Shown: positions 55,498-64,000 of the stretch, piece by piece
Layout of the letters: each line of letters begins with the position of its first letter
How positions within the stretch are numbered: position 1 is the stretch's first letter
From: Terribacillus saccharophilus
GTDB lineage: Bacteria > Bacillota > Bacilli > Bacillales > Amphibacillaceae
Reading direction: 5' to 3'
Length of the DNA: 64,000 nucleotides
Assembly (NCBI GenBank): GCA_900110015.1
Contig: FOCD01000001.1
Span: 1,353,994-1,417,993, forward strand
Notes under the pieces: model-generated
The model's input: the letters and a program-made list of their open reading frames with translations, nothing else
Databases searched by the model: none
Told to the model about the DNA's origin: nothing
Translations under genes and position numbers: made by a program

Positions 55498-55631
55498 ATT
55501 AAAGTTCCTTTCTACTTGCTCTACAAAATATTGTGGACAAACGACGGTAAAAGATTCTTCCTTCCCCACTTCCATTTTAACAGGATAGGTAACGATTTTT
55601 AGAATCTCTTTATGAACATTGTTCGTTATAA

Positions 55632-55662
55632 GAAAAAAGACGCTCTCGTGAGAACGTCTCTT
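55632..55662 (-). terminator. Terminator of the MMPL exporter gene
   Basis: AGACGTTCTC pairs with GAGAGCGTCT around ACGA-type loop, followed by TTTT on the minus strand. Confidence 0.88.
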
Positions 55663-55672
55663 TCTTTTACAC

Positions 55673-57883
55673 TCAGCTTGATTTTCTTTCTTTTTCTTTC
55701 TCGTGAAGAAGTGCTTCTCCTTCTATGTCAATGTTCGGTAGAATCTTATCGAGCCATTTCGGCATATACCAAGCAGCATTGCCCATTAAGGACATAACAG
55801 CCGGCACGATCGTCATACGAACAACAAAGGCATCAAATAGGACACCAAATGTCAGCGCCATCCCGATTGATTTGATCATCGCATCAGGTGTAACCATAAA
55901 GCCGACGAATACTGACATCATGATCAACCCAGCTGCAACGACGACCTTACCGCTATCTCGCATACCTGCTAGTATTGCTTCTTTTGGATCACGAGTTTGG
56001 GAATATATTTCCCTCATCCGGCTTACGAGGAATACTTCATAGTCCATCGCCAAACCGAATAGAATTCCAATCGCAATGATAGGCAGGAATGCAAGTATCG
56101 GACTTTCTCCTGGGAATCCGAACAAGTTGATCATGTTCCCGTCCTGAACAACAAACGTTACAAACCCTAATGTTGCACCGATAGAAAGCAGGAATCCTAA
56201 AACTGCTTTAAGCGGCAGAAGAATCGATCTGAATACTAATACAAGAAGGACATATGCAAGCCCTACGATTAGCAATGCGAAAATTGGTAGTGCATCATTC
56301 AGTTTCTGTGCAATATCAATATTGACGGCAGCAGTACCTGTAACAAGCAATTCCATATCTTCATTGGACAAGTCTCTGATTTCATTTACGATATCTTTTG
56401 TTTCCTGGTCATTTGGCCCAGTTTCCGGTGTCACACTGATGATAAATACATCACCAGCTTCATTCGGCATTGCTGGAGTGACAGTTTTTACATCATCAAG
56501 CTCACTGATATCTTGGCTGACAGCTTGTAAATCCTGCTGGACTTCTTCGGCATTCTCATCTGCATCAATTTTTGCTGCAACTACTAAAGTAGAATGGAAG
56601 CCTTCACCATAAGCATCTGCCTGTATATCGTACGCTTTTCGTTCTGTTGTATCTTCTTGTTTGGCTGTTCCATCATCCGGCAGACCTAGATTCATATGAG
56701 TGAATGGAATAGCAATAATCAAAAGTATTGCTACAGAAAGGAACGTAACAAGCCATGGACGTGTAGTAACAAATTTACCCCATCTATTTTTACTAGGTTT
56801 TCCTTCTGTTGTACCCGTGATTTTCTTCAGGAATCGGTTTCCTTTAGAAGGTGCAATTCTGTGCCCTAGCATCCCTAGAACTGCTGGAAGTACCGTAATC
56901 GATACTATTACAGACAATAGAATACTGATGGAAGCAGCTACACCCATTACTGTTAAGAACGGAATTCCAGTTACTGCAAGACCCAAGAGACCAATAATAA
57001 CAGTTAATCCTGCGAATACAACAGCGCTTCCGGAAGTACCAGTCGCTATTGCCACCGATTCTTTAACCGAATGACCTTCAGCCAGCTGCTGTCTGAATCG
57101 TGTCATGATGAATAATGCGTAATCTATTCCTACCGCAATACCGAGCATTGCCGCCAAAGTCAACGATACATTTTGCATTTCAAAGAAGTTGGAACCGATC
57201 ACGATTGTCAACAAGCTAATTCCGAGTCCAATCAACGCAGATAGAATTGGCATACCTGCTGCTAGGAAGCTAGTGAACGTCACTGCCAGCACAAGGAAGG
57301 CAACAATGATTCCGACAATCTCGCCAGCACCCAAATGCATGCCGGAAAATTCTACATCACCAGTTAGTTCTGTCTGAATTCCCGCATCGCGAGTCTCTTC
57401 GACTTTCTCCGTCACATTATCGATTGATTCCTGTGATACTTCTGCTGCTTCATCTTTAAACGTAACTGTACCGTAACCAACCGTTTTATCTTCATTTAGA
57501 TTCTGAAGCTGAACTGGTGTTGCAACTGCGACAACATCCGAATCATCTTCTTGAATACTATTTAGCATATCTGTAATAACTTTATTAGATGCTTCGGAAT
57601 CGAGTGTCTCATCATCCGATGCTTTGAACACAACCTGAACTTGCGCTCCAGACTCTGAATCAGGGAATGCATCTCTCAGCAAATCATTGGCTTCTTCAGC
57701 AGGCGTATTCGGAATACTCAAGTCTTCGTTAAATGCCGTTCCTAAACTAACAGTTACGATAGCTAAGGCGACAAGAAGAGCCAACGCTCCGAACACCACG
57801 CTCTTTTTATAACTTACTGCCCATTTCCCTAACCTATATAAAAGTTTCGCGATTTTAATCTCCTCCAATGTCGTGAATTGCAT
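55673..57883 (-). CDS. ydfJ: MMPL/RND family membrane transporter (YdfJ-like)
   Basis: About 736 residues with twelve helices in two six-helix MMPL units, each preceded by an extracytoplasmic loop: GIAVGIDYALFIMTRFRQQL in the first, GILFGLAMDYEVFLVSRMRE in the second, the Asp-Tyr pairs being the proton relay. Homologues export lipids or drugs. The start is unclear: GGAGGAG lies within the frame, with ATT one base and ATC seven bases downstream, but no ATG, GTG or TTG at proper distance. The ATG at 57883 precedes it without a ribosome site. A TetR gene is divergent with a dyad between. Confidence 0.92.
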   Translation of the reverse strand: MQFTTLEEIKIAKLLYRLGKWAVSYKKSVVFGALALLVALAIVTVSLGTAFNEDLSIPNTPAEEANDLLRDAFPDSESGAQVQVVFKASDDETLDSEASNKVITDMLNSIQEDDSDVVAVATPVQLQNLNEDKTVGYGTVTFKDEAAEVSQESIDNVTEKVEETRDAGIQTELTGDVEFSGMHLGAGEIVGIIVAFLVLAVTFTSFLAAGMPILSALIGLGISLLTIVIGSNFFEMQNVSLTLAAMLGIAVGIDYALFIMTRFRQQLAEGHSVKESVAIATGTSGSAVVFAGLTVIIGLLGLAVTGIPFLTVMGVAASISILLSVIVSITVLPAVLGMLGHRIAPSKGNRFLKKITGTTEGKPSKNRWGKFVTTRPWLVTFLSVAILLIIAIPFTHMNLGLPDDGTAKQEDTTERKAYDIQADAYGEGFHSTLVVAAKIDADENAEEVQQDLQAVSQDISELDDVKTVTPAMPNEAGDVFIISVTPETGPNDQETKDIVNEIRDLSNEDMELLVTGTAAVNIDIAQKLNDALPIFALLIVGLAYVLLVLVFRSILLPLKAVLGFLLSIGATLGFVTFVVQDGNMINLFGFPGESPILAFLPIIAIGILFGLAMDYEVFLVSRMREIYSQTRDPKEAILAGMRDSGKVVVAAGLIMMSVFVGFMVTPDAMIKSIGMALTFGVLFDAFVVRMTIVPAVMSLMGNAAWYMPKWLDKILPNIDIEGEALLHEKEKERKSS

Positions 57884-57980
57884 ACAATCGTGTTTAGCAG
57901 GAAGGATGCTGAGATCACAATGCATTTGACTCTGCTGTGACGTTCAGATAAACTTGCTCCATCATTAAAGCTAACGTTTG

Positions 57981-57998
57981 TACTTACATTTGTAAGTA
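57981..57998. promoter_or_regulatory. Operator dyad between ydfJ and tetR
   Basis: TACTTACA and TGTAAGTA, eight-base arms two bases apart, lie in the divergent region. The symmetry and place fit a TetR operator controlling both genes. Confidence 0.6.
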
Positions 57999-58077
57999 TA
58001 CTAACGTATTAATATCTTTCAATAATTATGTGATAAATTGAACATAAAACGAACAGAACGAGGGGAAGTGTTAGCTT

Positions 58078-58620
58078 TTGAGGAAATCCAGACAGGATAG
58101 TTTGTATTCGCAGCAATATATCATGGAAGCTTTAGATCAATTATTGGAAGAAAACGACCTGGAAGATATCACGATAACGGAGATTTGCAAGAAAGCCGGA
58201 GTTGCCAGGGTTACTTTTTACAAGTACTATCACACAATTTATGATGTAATAAATGCATCCGTGGAAGCAGGTATCAAAAAAGCTATTGAGCAGCTTTCTA
58301 ATATAAACCCTCAAGACAATATACAAGATGTAATTACAGACATCATCGCAGGGATAGCTGCCAGCCCGACTTCGCTGCAACGCCAAATAAACGCTAATAC
58401 ACATGGCGTGGTGCTTGATTATTTTGTGCACGCAATTAACCGCCTTTCACAAGCTGATACAGTCTTTAGCAAGAAGCTGAACCAGGCGGAGGTGTTATTC
58501 ATAGCAGGCGGTATGTTCAGCATCATCACCCATTGGTTCAAGAATGACTTGCAAGAGTCCCCTCGCTCTGTTGCGGCAATGATTACCGATGTCCTACCAA
58601 GTTCAGCTTTGAAGCAATGA
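58078..58620 (+). CDS. TetR family regulator
   Basis: The 180-residue regulator has the TetR DNA-binding helices (EDITITEICKKAGVARVTFYKYY, about 30-55) and an all-helical ligand domain. The TTG start has GAGGGGAAG about ten bases upstream. It is divergent from the MMPL exporter gene, the standard layout for drug- or lipid-responsive repression of such exporters. The ligand is unknown. Confidence 0.92.
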   Translation: MRKSRQDSLYSQQYIMEALDQLLEENDLEDITITEICKKAGVARVTFYKYYHTIYDVINASVEAGIKKAIEQLSNINPQDNIQDVITDIIAGIAASPTSLQRQINANTHGVVLDYFVHAINRLSQADTVFSKKLNQAEVLFIAGGMFSIITHWFKNDLQESPRSVAAMITDVLPSSALKQ

Positions 58621-58654
58621 AAAAAAGAGAAAGGGCAGCAGCCTTTCTCTTTTA
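58621..58654. terminator. Bidirectional terminator between tetR and araC
   Basis: AAAAGAGAAAGGGC pairs with GCCTTTCTCTTTT; T and A runs flank it. Confidence 0.88.
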
Positions 58655-58677
58655 GTATATAAATTATATCAATACCC

Positions 58678-59595
58678 TTACTCTTTGACTGATTGTATCC
58701 AATCCTCTTTAAGTCGATTGACATCCGTGCGTGGAGGAAAACCATACATCCTTGCATACTCCCTGCTAAAATGCGAGACACTTTCGTACCCTACTCGCAA
58801 TGCCGCATCTGTAGTATCTGCATCTTCATATAACAAAAGCTGCCGCGCTTCCTGAAGCCTTATTTGCTTCTGAAACTGGATTGGGCTCATAGCGGTAACT
58901 TCCCTGAAATGCCGGTGAAGCGATGATACACTCATTCCTGCTATTTCAGCAAGCTCCTCTATTCGGAAGGATTGATCATAATGACTTCTTATATGGTCAA
59001 TCACATCACGAATACGCTGAGTGTAACTGCCTTGAACGGCCATTTGGGCCAGAGCACTGCCATGTTTTCCTTGAAGTACGCGATAAAGGATTTCTTTCTT
59101 AATTAAAGGCGCAAGTACAGGGATATCCTCTGGCTTCTCCAGCAAATTAGCGAGTCGGACAGCCACATCCAATATTGATTCTTCAATTTCATTCACGTAC
59201 ATACCTCGCTTTGGATCTTCTCCAAAATCGAAATGTATAGCAGCCTCCTCCATTACCTCCAATATTTCAGCTGGTGTAAATTCCAGTTTCATAGCCAAAT
59301 AAGGAGCAGAACCAGAGGCTTCCAAAATTTGACCGGATACAGGCAGATCAACCGATGCTACCAGATAATGATTCGGACCATAAAGAAAGCGTTCCTGACC
59401 TAAAAGAATTTCCTTTTCACCTTGCACAATAATACAAACAGAAGGTTTATAGACTCTGTGTACCGGCCCATAAGTACTCGTATGATGAATGAAAAACAAT
59501 GATGGTATATTGGTTTCGCAAACACCCTCTCTTGGTGCAAATTTATTGATCACTTCGGCAAGTGTTGATTGCTTTTCTGACGTAGCATCCGTCAT
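58678..59595 (-). CDS. AraC family regulator with AraC_N (cupin-like) domain
   Basis: The 305-residue protein has the AraC-type N-terminal domain (HRVYKPSVCIIVQGEKEILLG, YLVASVDLPVSGQI) and two C-terminal helix-turn-helix motifs (RIEELAEIAGMSVSSLHRHF and DAALRVGYESVSHFSREY). GGAGGAGG precedes the ATG. It is divergent from an aldo/keto reductase gene 171 bases away; regulators of this subgroup commonly control adjacent oxidoreductases in response to aldehydes or similar compounds (inference). Confidence 0.93.
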   Translation of the reverse strand: MTDATSEKQSTLAEVINKFAPREGVCETNIPSLFFIHHTSTYGPVHRVYKPSVCIIVQGEKEILLGQERFLYGPNHYLVASVDLPVSGQILEASGSAPYLAMKLEFTPAEILEVMEEAAIHFDFGEDPKRGMYVNEIEESILDVAVRLANLLEKPEDIPVLAPLIKKEILYRVLQGKHGSALAQMAVQGSYTQRIRDVIDHIRSHYDQSFRIEELAEIAGMSVSSLHRHFREVTAMSPIQFQKQIRLQEARQLLLYEDADTTDAALRVGYESVSHFSREYARMYGFPPRTDVNRLKEDWIQSVKE

Positions 59596-59745
59596 AAAAC
59601 CTCCTCCTTTTCCACTTCATCTTTGTAATAGTATAAATCAATTCTTTTCCTTATTGGTACTAGTGACACTATTAGGCATGTAAATGATACGAATTGGATA
59701 ACGCTTCTATGCTTATTCACTGCATAATAAAGCAGATAAATATGA

Positions 59746-60753
<1,008 letters not shown>

Positions 60754-60768
60754 GGTCAAAGGATTATC

Positions 60769-60792
60769 AGAGCCCTTTCTTTGGGGCTCTGA
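60769..60792 (+). terminator. Weak hairpin after the aldo/keto reductase gene
   Basis: CAGAGCCC pairs with GGGCTCTG around a seven- to eight-base loop, but the tail lacks a clear T run. Confidence 0.5.
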
Positions 60793-60825
60793 CTATCATT
60801 TACTATTTTATAGGAGTCACTGATA

Positions 60826-61119
60826 ATGCTTGAAAAAAACTTTTATGTCACAATTGAAACCGGATTTGCGCGGCATGCTGCTGGATTGGTCAGCATTGCG
60901 GGAAGTTTCTCTTCCAGCATAAATATTTTGTATAAAGGGCAATCCGTTTATTTAAAGAATGTTCCTGAATGTATCATGCAGGTCATGAATCTTGGCATTA
61001 GTACACACAGTTGCTTTACAGTCACAGCAGATGGGACAGATGAAGCTCAGGCTATAACAGCTATAGCCGATCATTTATTAAGTCTGAATACAATGCATGC
61101 AATCACTTATAAAAAATAA
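60826..61119 (+). CDS. HPr-like protein lacking His15 and Ser46
   Basis: The 97-residue protein aligns with HPr along its length: KNFYVTIETGF, INILYKGQSVYLKN, IMQVMNLGIST, FTVTADGTDEAQAI. The active loop GIHARPA of HPr is here GFARHAA, one residue shorter, so the phosphorylated His15 is gone (a His follows two places on). The regulatory Ser46 in LKSIMGV is replaced by Asn, with four extra residues (VPEC). It therefore should not carry phosphate in the PTS or serve as Crh. AGGAG lies nine bases before the ATG. It sits alone between the reductase and a convergent gene. Function unknown. Confidence 0.7.
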   Translation: MLEKNFYVTIETGFARHAAGLVSIAGSFSSSINILYKGQSVYLKNVPECIMQVMNLGISTHSCFTVTADGTDEAQAITAIADHLLSLNTMHAITYKK

Positions 61120-61124
61120 TTCTA

Positions 61125-61649
61125 TCAACGTTGTATCACAACATACTGCCGTTCACACCACCTGAATTTTCGAGCCAGATCAGCTACCTGATTTTCCTTG
61201 CTGATTGGAAAAGTTGCTCCTCCAGTTATGTATAGACCAGAATCCAAATGAATCACTGTATCACAAGCTGTACGGCGGGCAGCATCTTCCTCACCATCAT
61301 AACAAGAGTACAACTCTATCTTCTCCCCAACCCATAGCCGCTCTTCTACAAATCGGAAAAGAGCTTCATAAGCAAGCCTTTCATCAGGACAATCTAATTC
61401 ATATACAAACTTATTTGTAACATGCGGTATAGTGAGATCCCTCCTGCGCTCAACCGTAATACCAAGATATTCATCTTTGGTCTTATATATAAGCCAGTAT
61501 TTCTGGCCCTTGATCTCATGCATCTGTCTAAAATAGACTTTTCTCAGCTCGTTTTCACCTATTTCTTCAGCAAGAACCCACATTGGATTACTGCCATATT
61601 CCCCTTGCTGAAGTCTTTTATTAGCAACAAGATAGTGTTTTTCTGTCAT
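61125..61649 (-). CDS. Uncharacterised 174-residue protein
   Basis: The ATG giving MTEKHYLVANKRLQQGEYGS has GGTGG six bases upstream. The protein is rich in aromatic and charged residues, has no membrane segment or signal, and includes DLTIPHVTNKFVYELDCP and TGGATFPISKEN. I do not recognise a domain. It is divergent from the MocR regulator gene, whose operator-like repeats lie between, so it could be its target. Confidence 0.6.
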   Translation of the reverse strand: MTEKHYLVANKRLQQGEYGSNPMWVLAEEIGENELRKVYFRQMHEIKGQKYWLIYKTKDEYLGITVERRRDLTIPHVTNKFVYELDCPDERLAYEALFRFVEERLWVGEKIELYSCYDGEEDAARRTACDTVIHLDSGLYITGGATFPISKENQVADLARKFRWCERQYVVIQR

Positions 61650-61701
61650 ATTAATCCACCCATTCCTTCGTTCATCTATCACCTACTATACTGGAAACAT
61701 G

Positions 61702-61735
61702 CTATACTAACAGCACACTATAACAAGCTATAACA
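61702..61735 (+). promoter_or_regulatory. Direct repeats upstream of the MocR gene
   Basis: CTATAACA occurs at 61718-61725 and 61728-61735 (10-base period), and a related CTATACTAACA starts at 61702, overlapping a possible -10 (TATACT). MocR proteins usually bind direct repeats, so this may be an autoregulatory site. Confidence 0.45.
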
Positions 61736-61751
61736 CATAGGAGCAGTATAG

Positions 61752-63212
61752 ATGATTACTATTAATAAAAATGAAGCTATTCCGCTTTCTAAGCAAATAT
61801 ATGTTTCTTTCGTCGATAAAATCCGATCTGGTCTACTAACAGGCGGTACGAAACTACCTACAGTCAGACAGCTTGCAAAGGATATCGAGGTTAGTCTTGT
61901 AACTGTGATGAAGGCGTACAAACAGCTTGAAGAAGATGGATTCCTGGAATTGAGCAAAGGTAAAGGCACGTATGTTAAAAACCAGCAACATTCCGAACCT
62001 AGTAAAACAGGACATGATTTTGACTGGCAGCTGAGCATTCCCGATTATTTGCACCGTTCCCAATATGCTCGTTTTCAGGATTCGGATGCAAGTTACCATT
62101 TCTCCTCTTCGATGATTGATCCGGCATTATTCCCGAATCAATATATGGATCAGCTGATTGCACAAGTATTCATGCAAAATCCTCGTATTCTTTCGCAGTA
62201 TGGCGGCATTCAAGGAGACCTGGCATTACGCGAGAAAATGGTACAAAACATGGAGAAATCCAAAATTACCACTACGCCAGAAAATCTTCTCATCACAAGC
62301 GGATCCCAGCAAGGTATTGACCTTGTCGCTCGTACATTTATCGGGCCTGGTGATGTTGTCATTATGGAAGCACCAACTTATCCAGGTGCCATTGATGTCT
62401 TCCGCAGCCGCGGTGCAACAATCCTTACAGTTCCAGTTGATGAAGATGGCATGCGAGTAGATATGCTGCATAGCTTGTGTGAAAAACATAAACCAAAGCT
62501 AATTTATACAACGCCGACATTCCATAATCCGACCGGCACTATCATGCCGCTGCAGCGTCGTAAAGTGCTGCTCGATATCGCCGAAAGCCATCATTGTTTG
62601 ATCATGGAGGATGATCCTTTCAGCGATATCTATTTTGACCGCAAGCCCCCGCTGCCTATCAAGAGTATGGATAAAACAGGGCATGTTATTTACTTAAAAG
62701 GTTTGAGCAAAACAATCGCACCTGGATGCCGAATTGGTCTTATAGCAGCATCAGGATCAATTTTTAAGCGGCTGTATGCAGCAAAAGCAAACATGGATCT
62801 CGGCAGTCCGCTTCTGCCTCAAAAGGTAATTCTTCCATTAGTGGATTCCACTAAAATGGAACAGCATTTAAAACGACTGCGAGCTGCCTTAAAGAGTCGT
62901 CGGGATAGCGTCCTGGCAATACTGACAGAACAGGCACCATCTGGCGTTACATGGCATATTCCGAAGGGCGGCTTGAATGTCTGGATTCAGCTGCCCGCTT
63001 GGCTGGATAGTAACGTCCTTTTATATGAAGCTAATAAGCGGCATGTCTCCTTCCTAACAGGTTCGGCTTGCTTTGCTATTGAGAATGAGCATAGTACATT
63101 CCGTCTCAGCTACTCCTATGCAAATGAAAAGCTATTACGCGAAGGCGTTATGATTCTCTGCGATATTATGCAGGCAATGCAGCCTGCAAGCTCTTCTTCA
63201 CCTACTTTTTAA
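61752..63212 (+). CDS. MocR family regulator (GntR winged helix fused to a fold-type I aminotransferase)
   Basis: The 486-residue protein joins a GntR winged helix (GGTKLPTVRQLAKDIEVSLVTV, about 30-55) to a PLP-binding aminotransferase-like domain from about 110: LLITSGSQQGIDLVARTF, YTTPTFHNPTGTIMP, EDDPFSDIYFD and the PLP lysine in LKGLSKTIAPGCRIG. MocR regulators sense PLP or an amino-acid adduct and often control vitamin B6 or amino-acid genes; no pdxST genes are near. The ATG follows AGGAG. Its target may be itself and the divergent 174-residue gene. Confidence 0.93.
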   Translation: MITINKNEAIPLSKQIYVSFVDKIRSGLLTGGTKLPTVRQLAKDIEVSLVTVMKAYKQLEEDGFLELSKGKGTYVKNQQHSEPSKTGHDFDWQLSIPDYLHRSQYARFQDSDASYHFSSSMIDPALFPNQYMDQLIAQVFMQNPRILSQYGGIQGDLALREKMVQNMEKSKITTTPENLLITSGSQQGIDLVARTFIGPGDVVIMEAPTYPGAIDVFRSRGATILTVPVDEDGMRVDMLHSLCEKHKPKLIYTTPTFHNPTGTIMPLQRRKVLLDIAESHHCLIMEDDPFSDIYFDRKPPLPIKSMDKTGHVIYLKGLSKTIAPGCRIGLIAASGSIFKRLYAAKANMDLGSPLLPQKVILPLVDSTKMEQHLKRLRAALKSRRDSVLAILTEQAPSGVTWHIPKGGLNVWIQLPAWLDSNVLLYEANKRHVSFLTGSACFAIENEHSTFRLSYSYANEKLLREGVMILCDIMQAMQPASSSSPTF

Positions 63213-63248
63213 AAGCAAGATGAGAGTATCCCTGCTTCTTTTGGTAAC

Positions 63249-63596
63249 AAAAAGGCTGGGACAAAAGTGTTTTAGCTAGATAAAAACCCGAGCTATATTA
63301 CAAGTCTTCATACGAAGATTTGTAATATAGCTCGGGTTTTTCATTTTGTACACTTTATTAGCGTAGGCAGAGTACGGAGACTCCTCGGAAATACAAACCA
63401 ATTTCCTTCGTGCGAGGTGAAACTCTCGAAGCATTCCTTGTCCTACGGGAACAGCGCGAGCTGAAGACCCCGCAGTGGCGAACTTTCCACGAGGAGGCTG
63501 AGGCCGTGCCCGTGGAAAGCGGAGTGTTCTGCCGAAGCGACGCTCAAGAATATTATTCAATTTTAAGCACTTGAATTTTAATTATGTCCCAGCCTC
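63249..63596 (+). repeat. Dispersed structured intergenic repeat, copy 3
   Basis: About 350 bases between the convergent MocR and Zn-ribbon genes, same orientation as copy 1. Ends are GGCTGGGACAAAAGTG and TATGTCCCAGCC. A long palindrome (CCCGAGCTATATTACAA with its complement) lies near the left end, then a variable middle (63359-63450) and the GC-rich core (63450-63540) containing CTTTCCACG/CGTGGAAAG. The right end touches the Zn-ribbon stop codon. 63213-63248 shows nothing else. Confidence 0.88.
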
Positions 63597-63800
63597 TTAA
63601 CCAAGAAATAGATCCAAAATATTACTGCCTTCTGAAGATTGCTTATTATAAAATTCCGAATAACCACATTGTGTACACGAAATCACCAAAAATTGATTGT
63701 GCTGTACATCAAATAATTTCGACAGACCAGTTCCTGTCATCGCAACTTCCTTTTGTGAAACCTCCGTACCGCCGCATTTTACACAACCTCTTTCACGCAT
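63597..63800 (-). CDS. Zn-ribbon protein (DUF2082-like)
   Basis: The 67-residue protein starts MRERGCVKCGGTEVSQKEVA and has a second CTQCGY pair, with TGLSKLFDVQHNQF between and NILDLFLG at the end, matching small zinc-ribbon proteins annotated as nucleic-acid-binding (DUF2082). The four Cys of two CxxC pairs would bind one zinc. The ATG is ten bases after AAAGGA; an earlier GTG is too close. Function unknown. Confidence 0.85.
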   Translation of the reverse strand: MRERGCVKCGGTEVSQKEVAMTGTGLSKLFDVQHNQFLVISCTQCGYSEFYNKQSSEGSNILDLFLG

Positions 63801-63944
63801 GTATGCCACTTCCTTTATCTTTTCTCTTTTATACGTAGAAAAGATATTACAAGTTTCAACTTATTACCAGATGATTACATAAATGATATAATATGATATT
63901 CAATAAATTTAATACACATTATGAGACACAAAGTGAGTGAGTAT

Positions 63945-64000
63945 ATGAAAAAAGCAGTAGTTGGTATTCTGATAGTTTGTTTATATTGTTTTCCCTATGT
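63945..64000 (+). CDS. Start of a probable secreted protein, truncated by the window edge
   Basis: The ATG at 63945 opens MKKAVVGILIVCLYCFPYV, a basic N-terminus and hydrophobic run typical of a signal peptide. GTGAGTGAG upstream is a poor ribosome site. The rest lies outside the window, so no function can be given. Confidence 0.45.
   Translation, partial: MKKAVVGILIVCLYCFPY

Noticed and set aside
63276-63560. 94-codon minus-strand frame
   Set aside because: Inside repeat copy 3; translation follows the repeat core.

Overview
The window reads as chromosome of an endospore-forming member of the Bacillaceae. Evidence includes a gerA-type germination operon, PrkA and YhbH, a glcU-gdh pair behind a sigma-G-like promoter, many Rho-independent terminators, AGGAGG-type ribosome sites with some TTG/GTG starts, and CcpA, Rex, OhrR and PhoP-like sites of Bacillus type. 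Protein similarity recalled from memory points to a relative of Terribacillus or Oceanobacillus, but the genus cannot be fixed from this sequence. No rRNA, tRNA, CRISPR array, prophage or transposase gene was seen.

Layout. 1-10 kb: truncated murG paralogue, yhbH, tricistronic ger operon, odhAB (2-oxoglutarate dehydrogenase) with cre sites. 10-16 kb: one 1,924-residue wall-anchored protein with lamin-tail domains and a phosphoesterase, behind a candidate PHO box. 16-31 kb: LysR/TSUP pair, prkA (sigma-E-like promoter), HD-GYP, XRE regulator, trmL, yhbB, nfrA, soluble chemoreceptor, queG, dat, and a MoxR-DUF58-DUF4129 operon. This keeps much of the B. subtilis cspR-yhbA-yhbB-prkA-yhbH neighbourhood, but yhbH has moved about 16 kb away. 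31-36 kb: a MurA paralogue with Asp in place of the catalytic Cys behind a structured leader, a phosphodiesterase, an SDR, gdh and glcU. 36-47 kb: cydABCD under Rex boxes, a cluster of small acetyltransferases and a hydrolase, a GAF-STAS protein, a 46-residue membrane ORF with its own Rex-like site, and yhfP. 47-55 kb: YitT protein, V4R-STAS protein, a frameshifted acetyltransferase, small membrane proteins, a lone PTS IIC, ohrR-ohr and a small alarmone synthetase. 55-64 kb: MMPL exporter with TetR regulator, AraC/aldo-keto reductase pair, an HPr-like protein lacking both phosphorylation sites, a MocR regulator, a Zn-ribbon protein and the start of a secreted protein.

Themes. Respiration and redox control link odhAB (CcpA), cydABCD (Rex) and possibly the 46-residue ORF. 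Sporulation and germination link ger, prkA, yhbH and glcU-gdh. Stress sensing includes ohrR-ohr, two STAS proteins and an alarmone synthetase.

The most unusual items are: (i) a roughly 300-350 bp repeat in three copies, each exactly between convergent genes, with GGCTGGGAC terminal inverted repeats and a hairpin whose sequence changes while pairing is kept; (ii) a promoter, about 105 nt and a strong terminator just upstream of queG, a candidate small RNA or attenuator; (iii) the Asp-type MurA with a folded leader; (iv) the Rex-linked 46-residue membrane ORF; (v) the HPr-like protein without His15 or Ser46.
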